Source of the DNA: Pogona vitticeps
Lineage: Eukaryota > Chordata > Lepidosauria > Squamata > Agamidae
DNA: 64,000 nt
Assembly (NCBI RefSeq): GCF_051106095.1
Contig: NC_135783.1
Span: 60,801,947 to 60,865,946 of the forward strand
Direction: 5' to 3'
This document shows, piece after piece, positions 34,470 to 48,369 of the stretch. The translations under genes were made by a program, and so were the position numbers. The notes beneath the pieces are model-generated. The model was not told the DNA's origin, did no database searches, and saw nothing but the letters and a program-made list of their open reading frames with translations. Within the stretch, counting starts at the first letter, position 1, and every line of letters starts with the position of its first letter.

Positions 34470-34615
34470 CTGCACTTCCTACCATGTGTTAAAAGAGTAT
34501 TATCATGCTTCTGCGTCAAGTTTAATATCATTAATGACATTTTGATCGAGGTACATAAAATGAATCAAAACCAACTGGTCTTTGACCGTAATAAAGGATT
34601 CATTCATTCATTAGG
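34470..34615 (+). mobile_element. CR1/L2-type LINE 3' end
   Basis: 'ctggtctttgaccgtaataa' followed by the short tandem tail (attc)n at 34598-34612 is the typical 3' end of a CR1/L2-clade LINE in reptiles. Only the last 150 bp is present. Confidence 0.6.
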
Positions 34616-34814
34616 AAAAATATCTATATTTAGATTAGGCCCTTGGGTGCATAGATGGGAACGCATATCCAGACGTTTTACCATTGGCAACAATCATAGA
34701 TAATCTGATAGTAAAAGGTTTTTTAAAAGTTCATACTACTACATTCCCCAAACCTGCGACCAAATCAAGTGTATTCATCTAATGATCTCATAAGGAGAAC
34801 CACTATTGTATAGG

Positions 34815-34990
34815 CTGGAGTGCCAGACTGGGACCAGGAAATCTGGGTTCTAGTTCCATGAAGCCATGAGCTCACTATGGTGACTTGGAGTCTCTTAACC
34901 TGGCCTATCCTGCAGAAGCCTGGTGAGGACAAAGTAGGCGGAGGAGAGTTGTGTACATTGCCTTGAACTCATTGAAAGACAGGTATAAAC
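34815..34990 (+). mobile_element. MIR-like tRNA SINE
   Basis: The tRNA-like head 'ggagtgccagactgggacca' is followed by a B box (gggttctagttcc). The body 'cctatcctgcagaagcctgg...' and L2-like end 'gccttgaactcattgaaaga' complete the usual MIR order. A minus-strand relative lies at 48370-48805. Confidence 0.65.
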
Positions 34991-35034
34991 AAGAGAGTAA
35001 ATAAAAAATAAAGCAGGCAAAATAGAAATTGGGG

Positions 35035-35172
35035 GAGATGGTTGGACAGTGTCCTCAAAGGAACCAACATGAATTTGACACAACTCCAGGAGACAGTGGA
35101 AGATAGGAGGGCCTGGCGTGCTCTGGTCCATGGGGTCATGAAGAGTCAGAAACGACTAAACAACAACAAGGA
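35035..35172 (+). mobile_element. BovB LINE 3' end
   Basis: 'agatggttggacagtgtcct' through 'gggcctggcgtgctctggtc' and 'cgactaaacaacaaca' is the BovB 3' end. It would encode the C-terminus 'RRAWRALVHGVMKSQKRLN'. BovB is abundant in squamates and known for horizontal transfer. 5'-truncated copy. Confidence 0.9.
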
Positions 35173-35235
35173 CTACATTTCCCAGAATTCCCAGCCAACA
35201 TGGCCAGTAGCTGTACTGGAGGATTCTGGGAGATA
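35173..35235. mobile_element. Short hairpin MITE
   Basis: 'ctacatttcccagaattccc' and 'ggaggattctgggagataca' pair around 'catggccagtagctgtactg'. It directly follows the BovB tail. Confidence 0.55.
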
Positions 35236-35394
35236 CAAAAATAGTGATAAAATTGTTGATAAAATTCACTACACTGTTCCCCACAAGAGAGCTGAGTAAA
35301 TTAATATTGATATATTTTTTTGAATGTGTGGGACTCGAGTGTTACAAGCAGTATCTGCTGAAACCTTTAAATTGTAGTGGAAACCATTACTGGA

Positions 35395-35535
35395 TTCAAA
35401 CGAGCCTTGATCAATAAAAATAAGTTGGCTCAGGCAGTGCCACAGCCTGGAAAATCATTTCCTCATTTGCACAGCAATTGTATGTACATTAACTTGGTTA
35501 CATTTGGTCAACAATAAATGCATTATGGCTATGAG
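35395..35535. other. Unique stretch, possible conserved non-coding element
   Basis: A 140-bp stretch with no repeat character, AT-rich and without simple sequence. It carries several homeobox-like and forkhead-like AT motifs. Conservation can only be judged by alignment. Confidence 0.25.
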
Positions 35536-35925
35536 TTAACATCTGTTTTTCTGAATCCTACATCCAGTACTTTTATATTATCTCTATGTGTATGGATACT
35601 ACTATGAATATAAAGTCCAATATCCCTCCCCATGCCTCTTTGCTGTGCCTCTGTAACACGGGAATGAAATATGGTCTTTTTAAAGAAGATAATCAGAAGT
35701 TGAAAACATGCATAATTGTAAAGAATCTTTCCAGATCTTGCTTTTATTTGAAATGCAGGGGCACAAAGTGCAGGACTCAGAACCATGTATTCCATAAATA
35801 AGAAGCCAGTTTCATAAGGTCTGGAAACCACTGTTTTTAAACATAGCAACAGTTCTGGGTTTGAAAAAAAGCACTATAACTTTTAATAAGCTTTGTTTCT
35901 TGGTACGTAGAAATAACATGATTTA

Positions 35926-36327
35926 CTGTATTTTTCTTTGTATAAGACTATACTTTTGTCTAAAATCATTACACAAAAATTGAGGGTCGTCTTATACAAC
36001 GAAGTAAGCTGAGGAGAGAACAAAACAGCCCATACCTTGCCTCTGCAAACAGGCTGCCTCCAATCAGGAGGCTTAGCTTCCTACAGTCAGGAGACTTAAT
36101 TTCCTCCAATCACAAGCCTTATGTAACTGATGCCAACTGATGCTGTGCAAACCAATTGAAACACACCTCGTTGGAGGTGGAGCCTGTAGGCTCAGATTCA
36201 ACAGGGACTCGTAATGTCTGAGCGTTCTAAGCCCAGAGGCTGAATACTCAGCTAAATTGTTTTAATTTTTGGTTAGAAAGGGGGGGCATCTTATGCATGG
36301 GGGCGTCTTATAGATGGAAAAATACAG
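35926..36327. mobile_element. Mariner-type MITE ('tataagac' family)
   Basis: The ends ctgtatttttctttgtataa and gatggaaaaatacag are imperfect inverted repeats, bounded by TA at 35924-35925 and 36328-36329. Both ends carry 'gtcttata' motifs. 402 bp, no coding capacity; it lies 25 bp from the hAT element at 36353. Confidence 0.82.
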
Positions 36328-36352
36328 TAATAACACTGTAGATATGCTACAG

Positions 36353-36655
36353 CAGGGGTCCCAATCTTTTTCACCCCGTGGACTGGCTGGGGAAGGCAGG
36401 GCACCCTCGTGCGCATGCATGAACGAGTGCATGCTGCATGTGCAAACAGTGGCGCAGTGCTTGTGTGGGCGCTTGTGTGCATGCACAAATGGCAGTATGG
36501 GGCTTGCATGGGCACGGTCGAGCATGTGCGCATGCGCAAATCAGCTCTGCAGGGGTGAGTGCAGGGGGATGGGGCGGAAGGTCTGTCTCTGTGGCCCAGT
36601 TTGGCTCAGCCCATGGACTGGCACCAGGCTGCTGACCAGGGGTTGTGGACTTCTG
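36353..36655. mobile_element. Non-autonomous hAT element, well preserved target duplication
   Basis: Left end CAGGGGTCCCAATCTTTTTC, right end gaccaggggttgtggacttc plus tg. It is flanked by an exact 8-bp duplication tgctacag at 36345-36352 and 36656-36663. The interior is a CpG- and 'gtgcatgc'-rich array that opens long frames on both strands; these are not genes. Confidence 0.93.
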
Positions 36656-36663
36656 TGCTACAG

Positions 36664-37224
36664 GACCCATTGCATCTTTTCTAGACTTAGAAGGAATTTT
36701 CCTTTTCAAAATTTGCCAATAATTCTGCAAATGTGAGAAGTTCCTTGGAGGAGATCTCAGCTTGTAGTCTGTAATCCTATGTGCCTTATGTACATTTTTT
36801 TTCACAAGTGTAACTTATACACAGAAGCTCTTGGTGAGAACAATATAAATGATTCGTTTGGCCCAATAAATCCTGATTGTCTGCCAGTTTTACAGATTGT
36901 GCCCCCTCTGCTGCAGACACAGTCTGGTGATCTCTGCTTACATAACCCTCAGCCAGTGTGAGCCTACTTGTATGTCCTGAGGGGTGCATTTCACGGGCTG
37001 CTGTCACTTTCATTGTTGCTACTTAGAATCGTACACAGTGTTTCCTGTTCTTAAAATCTTAAAATAGGTTTGTGCCGATTGCACTATCAGCTCTCCAATT
37101 TGTAGCAGAAATGGAAAGGCATGTTTCCTTCAGAACTGCGGTCTGGGATAGTCTCTACTTCCAAATCGGTCTCTTCCATCTGAATGCTTAATTTCTCTTC
37201 TTAAGCTGATATGATGCAGTTGAT
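36664..37224. other. Intergenic, nothing recognised
   Basis: No element ends or coding signal found in this 560-bp gap. Confidence 0.3.
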
Positions 37225-37920
37225 TAGAAAGTTTCTTGTAGTTATGGAATGTGAGGGACCCAATCTCGCATCAGCCTGAGTCTCAAATGTCCATGGTCAA
37301 GTAAACTTTTGATTGCTTTGACTATGCGGACTTTTGTCGGCAAGGTGATGTCTCTGCTTTTTAAGATGTTGTCTAGGTTTGTCATCACTTTCAAAAAGCA
37401 GGCGTCTCTTAATTTTGTAGCTGCTGTCACCATCTGCAGTGATCATGGAGCCCAAGAAAGTAAAATCTGTCACTGCCTCTATATCTTCCCCTTCTATTTA
37501 CCAGGCGGTGTTTGGACCATTGGCCATGATCTTAGGGTTGTTTTTTTTTTTATGTTGAGCTTCAGACCGCTTTTTGCACTCTCCTCTTTCACCCTCATTA
37601 AGAGGTTCTTTAATTCCTCCTCACTTTCTGCCATCAGAGTGGTATCATCTGCATATCGGAGGTTGTTGATATATCTTCTGGCAATCTTAATTCCGTCTTG
37701 GGATTCTTCCAGTCCGGCCTTTCGCATGATGTATTCTGCATATAAATTAAATAAACAGGGAGACAATATACAGCCTTGTACTCCTTTCCCAATTTTGAAC
37801 CAATCAGTTGTTCCATATCCAGTTCTAACTATTGCTTCCTGTCCCACATATAGATTTCTCAGGAGATGGATAAGGTGGTCTCCTGAGAGATGGATAAGGT
37901 TGAAGCCTACCTTGTAGGAT
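37225..37920 (-). mobile_element. BovB LINE internal region with reverse-transcriptase core
   Basis: The minus-strand frame at 37494-37847 contains KGVQGCILSPCLFNLYAEYI and LRYADDTTLMAESEEELKNL, including the RT catalytic box YADD. A second minus frame at 37242-37433 continues with NLDNILKSRDITLPTKVRIV, the BovB segment downstream of the RT. The two frames do not join, and the endonuclease is missing, so this is a broken internal fragment. The 3' end piece at 38883-39165 may come from the same or another copy. Confidence 0.92.
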
Positions 37921-38882
37921 TTTGAGCATAACCTTGCTAACGTGTGAAATGAGTTTGGTTTCTATACTACTCCATAAACAGTTCCAGTTTTCTTAGGTAA
38001 TTAAACATGCTCAGTCCCTATTTGCTTGTATCAAAGATTCTTCCCCTTAGGATCTTTTTTGCTGGGGGAGGGTTCTTTAGAAAACCTTTGAGTACCTCAA
38101 AACTTGCCAATACATACTTTATTTCGGTGGACCTTGTAGCCATGTGAGGAATCATCCTTGAAAAATCGTGTTAGCTCTCTGTTAGGATGGGCAATCCAAA
38201 GAAGAACACAAAAAGGTCAATGATCTGCATAAAAATGAATATGCTAATTAATATGTGCAAATTGGAAACAATTTTTATCATTTAGGCAGAACTGCAATGG
38301 ATCTTACTTGAGTAGGGGAGACTGTGATCAGGCAGCTTGTGTGGCTGCTGAGCCTACTGCTGAATTGCCAACTGCAGATGGGTAACCTCAAGGTATCAGA
38401 TCTCTTTCCTTGCTTACAGTTCTTGGTCTTCATATCAGACTTGGACTCTGCAGCCATTGAAAAGGAGGACACATTCAAAAGAAGGACATGTCTCTGGCAG
38501 CCCTTCAAATGGAGGACTGTTTTCTGAAGAGGACATGTGACCATTCTACTATTACTATACACTATTGTTATCAAGACCCTAGAACTCAAGGACTCTGAGT
38601 CTCCAGAACTGAATAAATTCTACCTGGCTGCCTCTCTCCCTCCCTATTGTACACACTTGAACTGAACCATTCCTCTTCCTTTTTCATATACATACCTGTT
38701 CTCCTCATCAACTCTCCCCTGTATGCAAGACAGAGGAGTAACAAGAGAAAGTCAGTCAAAATCACGAGGAGCATCTTGATCTGTTTCTAGACAATTACTC
38801 CTTCACCACATTCTTTATCTCAGTTTGTTCTAAAGGCTCCTACCTGCCCTTCCAGAGAGGTTTTCCAGGGGACACCACCAGG
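37921..38882. other. Intergenic, nothing recognised
   Basis: A stretch between two BovB pieces. The 103-codon minus frame at 38278-38589 has no recognisable family features. Confidence 0.35.
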
Positions 38883-39165
38883 GTGTTGTTGTTGTTTAGT
38901 TGTTTAGTTGTGTCCGACTCTGTGGCCCCATGGACCAGAGCACGCCAGGCCCTCCTGTCTTCCACTGCCTCCCGAAGTTGTGTCAAATTCATGTTGGTCG
39001 CTTCAATGACACTGTCCAACCATCTCATCCTCTGTCGTCACACTTTCCCAACATCAGAGTCTTTTCCAGGGAGTCTTCTCTTCTCATCAGATGGCCAAAG
39101 TATTGGAGCCTCAGCTTCAGGATCTGTCCTTCCAGTGAGCACTCAGGGTTGATTTCCTTTAGAAT
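38883..39165 (-). mobile_element. BovB LINE 3' end, minus strand
   Basis: The minus frame at 38840-39028 includes MRWLDSVIEATNMNLTQLRE and ends near TESDTTKQLNN, the BovB C-terminus. The tail reads (gtt)n on the + strand at 38884-38899. Upstream, to 39165, the 'gtattggagcctcagcttca' part of BovB is present. Confidence 0.93.
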
Positions 39166-40785
39166 GGATGTTTGTTCTCCTTGGAGTCCAGGGGACTCTC
39201 AAGAAATGTAGGGAATGGGAATTCTCTTTCTGTCAACTTCCCCTCTTCTCTTGTAGACTTCAACTCTTTGCCTAACATTTCTTTTGGGGAGAGCTGAACA
39301 ATATTTTATCTTGACCTAGCCAAGCTTGCTGTTTGTTAGACTTTCTATGGATATGACAGAAAGCGAAGGCCCCAGGAAGGCATGGTGTTTACCTTGGCAC
39401 TTTGTCCAAAGAAAACACAGATAGGTGGATGTTTGAAGTGTAAACAATCTCTTTCATTTCTGGCATATACCTGCTACTGAATCATATTGGACATGATTTA
39501 CATGTTTCAACTTAACTCACGCAAATAATTGGTGATCTCTACATCTTTGAAATGTGATCAGGCCTTGGTCAGAAAGTCCACATTCCTATTTCCCTGTGAA
39601 CTTCCAGCCAACTCTGTTTTCATTCAAAGGCTAACAATATACTTCTGACATTTCCCCCATCTCTTTTGCAAAAGTGTAAGAGCTGCTCAGATGTGCATCA
39701 GTATAACATCTGGACTTTACCAGGTTTGGATTAGTGAGGCCTGGCTGTGTTCTGCCCTGTGGTAGCTTTGTACATGTGCATGGTGGTGTGATCAAAAGAC
39801 CTTTTCAGCCGCCATGGCTGAAATATTGGGTGAAATGGGAGCTGAGGCTGATAAGAATGCATTGAAGTAAGTCCATTGTAAATAAGGTTTCCCAGGAACA
39901 CTAAAGCCTTTGTCATTTTGTGATGGATGAACATTCTTGAGCTGGCATTTTATATTAAAACCACGTGCTTTGAGAAGCAGTAACCAGGAAGGAGGGACAT
40001 GGCTAGCTTTTGATTCTCAGGAGTATTGTCTTGCCCCAAGGTGACTTTTGGGTTACTGCTTCAAAACAAAACACATGTGCTTGTGATAGAATTCCATGTC
40101 TGATAAGGCATCCACTGCCCTCTTTCATATCAAGTTCGAACTGGCAAGACCAGTATTTAATAAGAATGAAAAAATAGCTTTTTCTCACATTCAGATCTTA
40201 TAAATTTTGATAAATTGTGATACTTTTTACTCAACCCAACAAACAAGCAAATTTGCACTTTTTGCTTTTTCCCAATTTGAATCTTGAAAATTTCGGGAAA
40301 GTGTGACAAAAATCCACCCAAATAACAATTTTACCCATCCCTAGTACTTAAGCCTTGTTGTTAGGATAACGGAGCAGTTGGAAGCACCATAACTTCTCCC
40401 ATCAGAGCTGAGAAAAGCTTTGATTTTTGGCTTGGGGTGCAGAGCAAGCTTTGGGGCACTTCTCTCAGATATTTTGTGGCTACCTCCGTGTATCTGGCCC
40501 CTCAGGCAACCGTCTAACATGTCTTACCAAATAGACCTTGAGAGGAGAATGTCTAAGTCAGAAATACACATCCTGCCTTTAAGACTTGCCAAACAGCAGT
40601 TTAGGTAGGAGGAGCCTTTCCAACCAAGGAAGGTCTATATAAGAGAGGATGCGAAGATCCATCTTGCAAAGAATTGCACCCTGCAAAGTTTCCATCTCAT
40701 GATGATGTTGGCTAGTCCACCTTCTCATATAGGCCTATGTTAGAAAGCTGCTTGTAGTCTGAAAGCTGCTTGTAGTGTGAAGGCA
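39166..40785. other. Intergenic, nothing recognised
   Basis: No repeat family or gene recognised over 1.6 kb. Frames are short and lack domain-like sequence. Confidence 0.35.
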
Positions 40786-40960
40786 AGAGGAGAAGGGGAC
40801 GACAGAGGATGAGATGGTTGGACAGTGTCACCGAAGCAACCAACATGAATCTGACCCAACTCCGGGAGGCAGTGGAAGATAGGAGGGCCTGGCGTGCTCT
40901 GGTCCAAGGGGGTCACGAAGGGTCGGACACAACTAAACGACTAAACGAACGAACGAGTCT
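40786..40960 (+). mobile_element. BovB LINE 3' end, plus strand
   Basis: Starts 'gcaagaggagaaggggacga' and runs through 'gagggcctggcgtgctctgg' to the tail 'actaaacgactaaacgaacg'. This is the least diverged of the BovB tails in the window by eye. Confidence 0.92.
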
Positions 40961-42584
40961 GAAAAGGAGAAGGGAGTGAGACCCAGAGGCCTCTCTCTAT
41001 CAGCACATATGGCCAAGGAGTTGCTAGGAATCATCTGCTGCTGATATGGGAGCTCAGCACCTAAATCTTTTTTTTTTTACAGGTGATCAAGTCAGAATAA
41101 TGGTTTAAAACAATGTGTGGGTGTGAAAGAGTGAGCAAACATGTAGATCATGGTTGCATTTGTCAACAAAATGCTCAGCTTCTTCAGCTTCCTCATTCAT
41201 GACTTTATAGCACTGGTTCTTTTTAAAGCCCTGCTTGGGGGCAGGGTTGTGTGTGTTGCTCTCTCTCAAAGGGACCATCATGGCAACAGCAAGTGTTGTG
41301 GGGTTTTTTTTAAGAAAATATTAAGAAACTGGTGGCTGTTACACCTATGTATGCTTATGCATATACATTGAACTGCAAATTGTGTTTGCTAAATACAAAG
41401 GATGGTATCCTATTGCTAGCCCCAACTAAGAATAGAGTTGTTGAATCAACTGCTGCACCGTAAGTCAACACGGTAAGTCAATGGGTCTGTTTTAGTTGGG
41501 GCAGAAACAGGATATAAGACAGATTGTGAAAGGGATGTTAAATCAATGCATGTAGGGAAGGGATTCAGAATCCACCCAGGTTTATATATGTTGTTTGCAT
41601 CTGGGCGCTTTTCTTTGGGGCATGGCTTTGGGGACTATCATCCCCGAGTAACTACAGTTCAAGATTCACCACTCTATCCTTGATTGAGGGCTCTCAGACT
41701 CTGTGGCAGACCTCTCCAAGGACTTGAATGATACTGAAGTGTGGAAGGAGGGGAACATGCGTCATCCTTCCTTGGGCTTAGTTTTGTTTAATATTGTAGC
41801 ATTACTGGCTTTGTGCTTGAGAAAAATAATATTGGAACGAGGGAGATTTCTGCTGCTGCTTCGCTAGCTTAGACGGTAAAGGCTTTGAACAGGAACACAG
41901 ACACTTGTCTTCACATTTCAGGAGAAGAGTACCTAGTTTGTTTCTCATTAGTTGTTGCTCATCTTCAAAAAGCATAGCAGGAGAAGGAGAGCTGAGCTGC
42001 CTGCTTGGCCCAGATGGCATTTGCTGCTCTGATCTCCTTCACCATTTCAGGATAAAGGTTTCTGACTGAAGGGCAAAAAAAGCCAGTGCTGAAGCTTCAA
42101 TATGCAGCACGGATTTTATTTTTTCCTCATTCAGTTACGTAAGTCCCATAAATCAGCAACAACGACAGCTACATCGAGTGGTTTTTAAAAAAACACGACA
42201 ACCCTCAAACACATTATATGGCACCATTATTTGTTTTGTGGGTTATACGAGTGAAATGCCTGGCTAATGAGAATCGGAAACTGTTATTATGCCTTTGTTA
42301 TTATGGCCTGAAGCCTTTCCGTGCCCTGCCTGTACTGTCTTGGGCTAAATAAAACCCATGCTGTCGCTTTGCAAGAGAATGTCAAAAGTGTAGACAATTG
42401 AAAAATCAGATTAAAGTCGTTTCTATTTATCCTACACCATTATGATTAATATAATTATTTTTATTGTTGTTTGGTTGGATCCTCTGGGCGGGTTAGACCA
42501 AACATCTTTCTGAGCATGACCTAGTGGAAAATTCTTCTTCATTCTCTCTCTCTTTTAAACCCAAATATTGCATAGAAGTACAAT
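40961..42584. other. Intergenic, nothing recognised
   Basis: Mostly unique-looking DNA. The segment about 42230-42450 has no repeat character and is AT-rich with homeobox-like motifs (gattaatataattattt). No gene recognised. Confidence 0.35.
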
Positions 42585-42940
42585 GTACGGGACGTGGTGA
42601 CGCTGCGGATTAAACGACAGAAGCCTCTGTACTGCAAGGTCAGAAGACCAGCAGTCATAAGATTGAATCCACACTACGGAGTGAGCTCCCGTCACGGGTC
42701 CCAGCTCCTGCCAACCTAGCAGTTCGAAAGCATCTAAAAATGCAAGTAGATAAATAGGTACCACCTCGGTGGGAAGCTAACGCCATTCCGTGTCTAGTCA
42801 CACTGGCCATTTGAGTACGGAAACTGTCTACAAACAAACGCTGGCTCTGTGGCCTGGAAACGGGGATGAGCACTGCCCCCTAGAGCCAGACATGGCTGGA
42901 CTAAATGTCACGGGGAACCTTTATCTTCACCTTACAATGT
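42585..42940 (+). mobile_element. Full-length tRNA-derived SINE (second family)
   Basis: The head 'ggacgtggtgacgctgcgga' (A box) and 'cataagattgaatccacact' (B box) are followed by 'cctgccaacctagcagttcg' and 'aagtagataaataggtacca'. The end is 'ggaacctttatcttcacctt'. This order is that of a widespread reptile tRNA SINE distinct from the Sauria type; I do not assign a name. Confidence 0.8.
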
Positions 42941-42982
42941 ATGAGTAATGTCTTCTACAATAAGATTCCCTGTGTCTTCGAT

Positions 42983-43120
42983 CAGTGGTTCTTAACCTTT
43001 TTGAAAGAAACGCCCCCTTGAGCCATTGAGGAAGTTATCATCGCCCCCCTCCCCACGGTGATATCTTTTTATTTATTTATTTATTTGTTTGTTTGTTTGT
43101 TTGTTTGTTTGTTTGTTTGT

Positions 43121-43151
<31 letters not shown>

Positions 43152-43538
43152 TGACACTTAAATCCAATGACCCCTGAAAACAAAATTCAATTCCAAGAAA
43201 ATGAAATGCCCCAAAAAAGTAACATTTAATGATTTAGTTGCAAGCGAATTTTAAGACGCAAAAAGAAATATTAAAAAGGGCATAAAAACAAACTGCAGTG
43301 CAGGAACTAAAACTTTCAAGACAAAAACTCTAAACTAAATTAAGATTGGAGGAAAATATATATTCATGCACACTGTAAAAAGGCTGTAGCCATCTTCACA
43401 GGTTTGGTTTGCTCCAGTGCCCCCCTACTGCCCCCCTTCTGCTCCAGCGCCCCCACGCCGCCCCTTTTCGTTCTACTGCCCCCCTGAAAAATGAAATCGC
43501 CCCCTGGGGGGCATTATCACCCACGTTAAGAACCACTG
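42983..43538. mobile_element. hAT element with internal (TTTA)n/(TTTG)n
   Basis: The ends CAGTGGTTCTTAAC and GTTAAGAACCACTG form a perfect 14-bp inverted repeat. It is flanked by an exact 8-bp duplication tcttcgat at 42975-42982 and 43539-43546. The interior has C-rich 'cgccccc' tracts on both sides of a tetranucleotide array at 43069-43152. 556 bp, non-autonomous. Confidence 0.95.
43069..43152. repeat. (TTTA)n(TTTG)n(TTTA)n microsatellite
   Basis: A compound tetranucleotide array, TTTA units flanking about eight TTTG units, inside the hAT element. Confidence 0.95.
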
Positions 43539-43546
43539 TCTTCGAT

Positions 43547-44919
43547 AATACCTTGACTGCCCTATGTATGACTCACCAAAGAGATGATCTTGAGCATATG
43601 CAGAATGCATTTCCATTACCACTGAGTAAGTTAACAGTTCGTTCAGGCAGATTTAAGTTTGAGGGTAAGGGTTTTCAAGTAGACAATGTTGCAAGGTCTA
43701 CCTGAACTATGGTTTACTTAGAAATTATGCTCTTTTACTGAGGGTGAGATTACACAGGGAAACAGATCGCAATTTGGGCCTCCTGGGGAATGGTATGGTG
43801 CAATCTACTTCCCAGCAATCACATTATGTACAGGGAAACGCACTCCATCCCAACCATGATTCATGCCCAAGCTGGAACTATTTGGTCCAGCTGTAGGACT
43901 CTTACTTTTTTGGGGACCAGGCTGGAGTGACTCCCCGAAAGACGAAAGGGCTGCTTTCAGGGCGGTTGCTCCCATTGAAGCAGTGTGATCAGGCAGAAAC
44001 CTGATTCACACATCCTGGAATCCTTCTCAGTCAAACTACTTGCTTAAGGAGGGGCAGTTGTGCATGTGACCAGGCTGTTTTCTCCCTTGTGTAATGAGAT
44101 ATACAGCAGCCCAGTTTATGTTTGCCTGTGAGGAAGCCTCAGAATCCAGCATTGTTATGCTGATGGAGAGTTCCTCTGTAGGAGTAGGAGCCCAGCCTCA
44201 GAGTCAGACTACTCCATATAACCTTAGTGGTATAAGCGTTCAACAGATGTCTGTTTATTTCAGTATAAACCTTCATAAATGAGCAAATATATATATCCCT
44301 GGGTAATAAGCAGTACTTGTAGCAGAGTTAAGGCTCATATAATCACAACCCTGGGACCTTTTGATGAGATATCATTTCTTACCTCCATCACATCAGGCTT
44401 CTCTGTACTCTCATAATGTGTGAGAGATAAGATGTTGATTTCCCCAGGATCACTGTATTGTTGTGAATTATCCTTTCAAAGTATTTTGGTGTGTCTTGGT
44501 CTTGAATGCTTAACTAAGACTCATTAGCTTGACAAAAGACCTGCTTTTGGTGGAGATGAAAACTGTTTGAATGATTTGTTGATATGGATCACTACAGCTG
44601 CCCAGGATTTCTGGATTCTTCTTGGAGGCCATACTATGGCAATTGTCACAATGAACAATTGTACTCCAACTTATACCACTACACAACTAGCACAAAGAAA
44701 GAGGGGGGAAATGTAAATAGCTAGGCAAAAGGCAGTGAAAGGCAGAGGATGGATACAGGGCTACTCCATTGCTATGCGGAAGTCAAATGTATAGAACCCT
44801 GTTGTGACTCTTCCATCAACTATGGACAACATGCTGATAGTCTACCAATGTCATCTGCAAATTATTATTTAACCTCAGTGGATCCTAGTGCTTTTAAATA
44901 GCATTATTGTGTTTTTGTT
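43547..44919. other. Intergenic, nothing recognised
   Basis: No element boundary or gene-like frame found across 1.4 kb. Confidence 0.35.
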
Positions 44920-45611
44920 GGCTGGATAGCTCAGCGAATTAGGTATCTGCCTGCAGAGCCGGAACTTGGGAGTTTAGTTCCCCACTGTGCATCCCAGAAG
45001 AGCCAGCCTTGGTCAAGCTGCACAGTCCCAGGATGTCCCCAGAAGAAGGGAATGGCAAACCACTTCTGAGTACTCTCTGTTGAAGTTTTTGCAACTTTGC
45101 ATGTTGCCTCTAGTAGATATAGCTGGGAGGGACCTTTCTGGGCTGGGGTGGCGGTTAATCTATCCAGCACTAATCAATCATTCCTTCTCTGCCTCTGAAT
45201 TCAAAGAGAGAGAACAGTTCTCTGCTAAGAGCCCCCCACCCCCCGCAACCCGGCTCCTTTGTCTGTTGGAAGCAGTGAGTTTGTTGAGGTCTGTTTGTTG
45301 AAGGCAGCCATGTTTTGTCAGTTTTCTGTGTATATAAAGAAAGTGGTTTTTATTCTTTCTACTATTAATGTCTCAGATTCAGAGACATTCAGAGATTAAT
45401 GTCTCAGTCTCAGAGTTACTGAAACTGTAAGTGCTAGTAGATGAGAAATAGGAGTGGCCTAAGCTGGGGAACTTAAAGGTATTCTGCTCTATGAATCCCT
45501 GCACTCCTGCAGTGCATCTAGAGAAATTTAACCAAAATTCAAAACTCTGCAACACTCTCTACCTAGAAAATCATGAAAAAGGTCATAAGTCAGAATTGAC
45601 TTGAGTACACA
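44920..45611 (+). mobile_element. Sauria-type SINE split by a solo LTR
   Basis: The 5' part (44920-45077) has the tRNA-like head 'ggctggatagctcagcgaat' and B box 'gagtttagttcccc', then 'tggcaaaccacttctgagta'. The 3' part (45560-45611) resumes with 'acctagaaaatcatgaaaaa' and the shared tail 'cataagtcagaattgacttg'. The break is filled by the LTR at 45078-45554. The SINE ends in the (ATT)n array. Confidence 0.88.
45078..45554 (+). mobile_element. Solo LTR nested in a SINE (fossil)
   Basis: Starts TGTTGAAG and ends GCAACA, so it has the TG...CA ends of an LTR. It is flanked by an exact 5-bp duplication ctctc at 45073-45077 and 45555-45559. A TATA box (tatataaa) lies at 45331-45338. No internal coding region or second LTR is present, as expected after recombination between two LTRs. 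The class (Gypsy or retrovirus-like) is not resolved. It is younger than the SINE it interrupts. Confidence 0.85.
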
Positions 45612-47970
<2,359 letters not shown>

Positions 47971-48183
47971 TAATAACGATTACATGTCATCAAGTAAATT
48001 CCAATGTATGGTGACCCTTCCAGAGTTTTTTTATGGTATAAACTACTCAGAAGTGGTCTTAAACCATACATGCTCTGGATGGTCTCAGTTGGCCCTTTTT
48101 GCAAGAGGCACTGTGGGGATTCAAACTCCCAGCCATTGGCTCTGCAGCCAGGAGCTCTAGCTCAATGAGGTGTGCCAGCTCTT
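47971..48183 (-). mobile_element. Sauria-type SINE, minus strand
   Basis: Left: the tail 'gtcatcaagtaaattccaat' and 'taaactactcagaagtggtc'. Right: the tRNA-like head in reverse ('actgtggggattcaaactcc', then 'gagctctagctcaatgaggt'). Near full length. Confidence 0.85.
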
Positions 48184-48369
48184 GATAAGGAAACAGCATA
48201 TTAAATAACACTGCCACCTTCATGTTGCTCATTTAGAAAAGGAGATCAGCTCTTCCATTTGATTCATGTACTCCAAAGTACTTTGCCATTCATCCGCTGA
48301 AGCTAGTTCTGGTATTTCTGCACTGTCTCCAACAAATCTTTTAAAACTGGTTTTACCACATTACATTAC

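Noticed and set aside
34590-34595. AATAAA as the RHOU poly(A) signal
   Set aside because: It belongs to the 3' end of a CR1/L2-type LINE (accgtaataaagg plus attc repeats).
36314-36805. Overlapping 140- and 144-codon frames on both strands
   Set aside because: They lie mostly in the repeat-rich interior of the hAT element at 36353-36655.
37309-37917. 202-codon plus-strand frame
   Set aside because: It is antisense to the BovB reverse-transcriptase region, which has real RT motifs on the minus strand.
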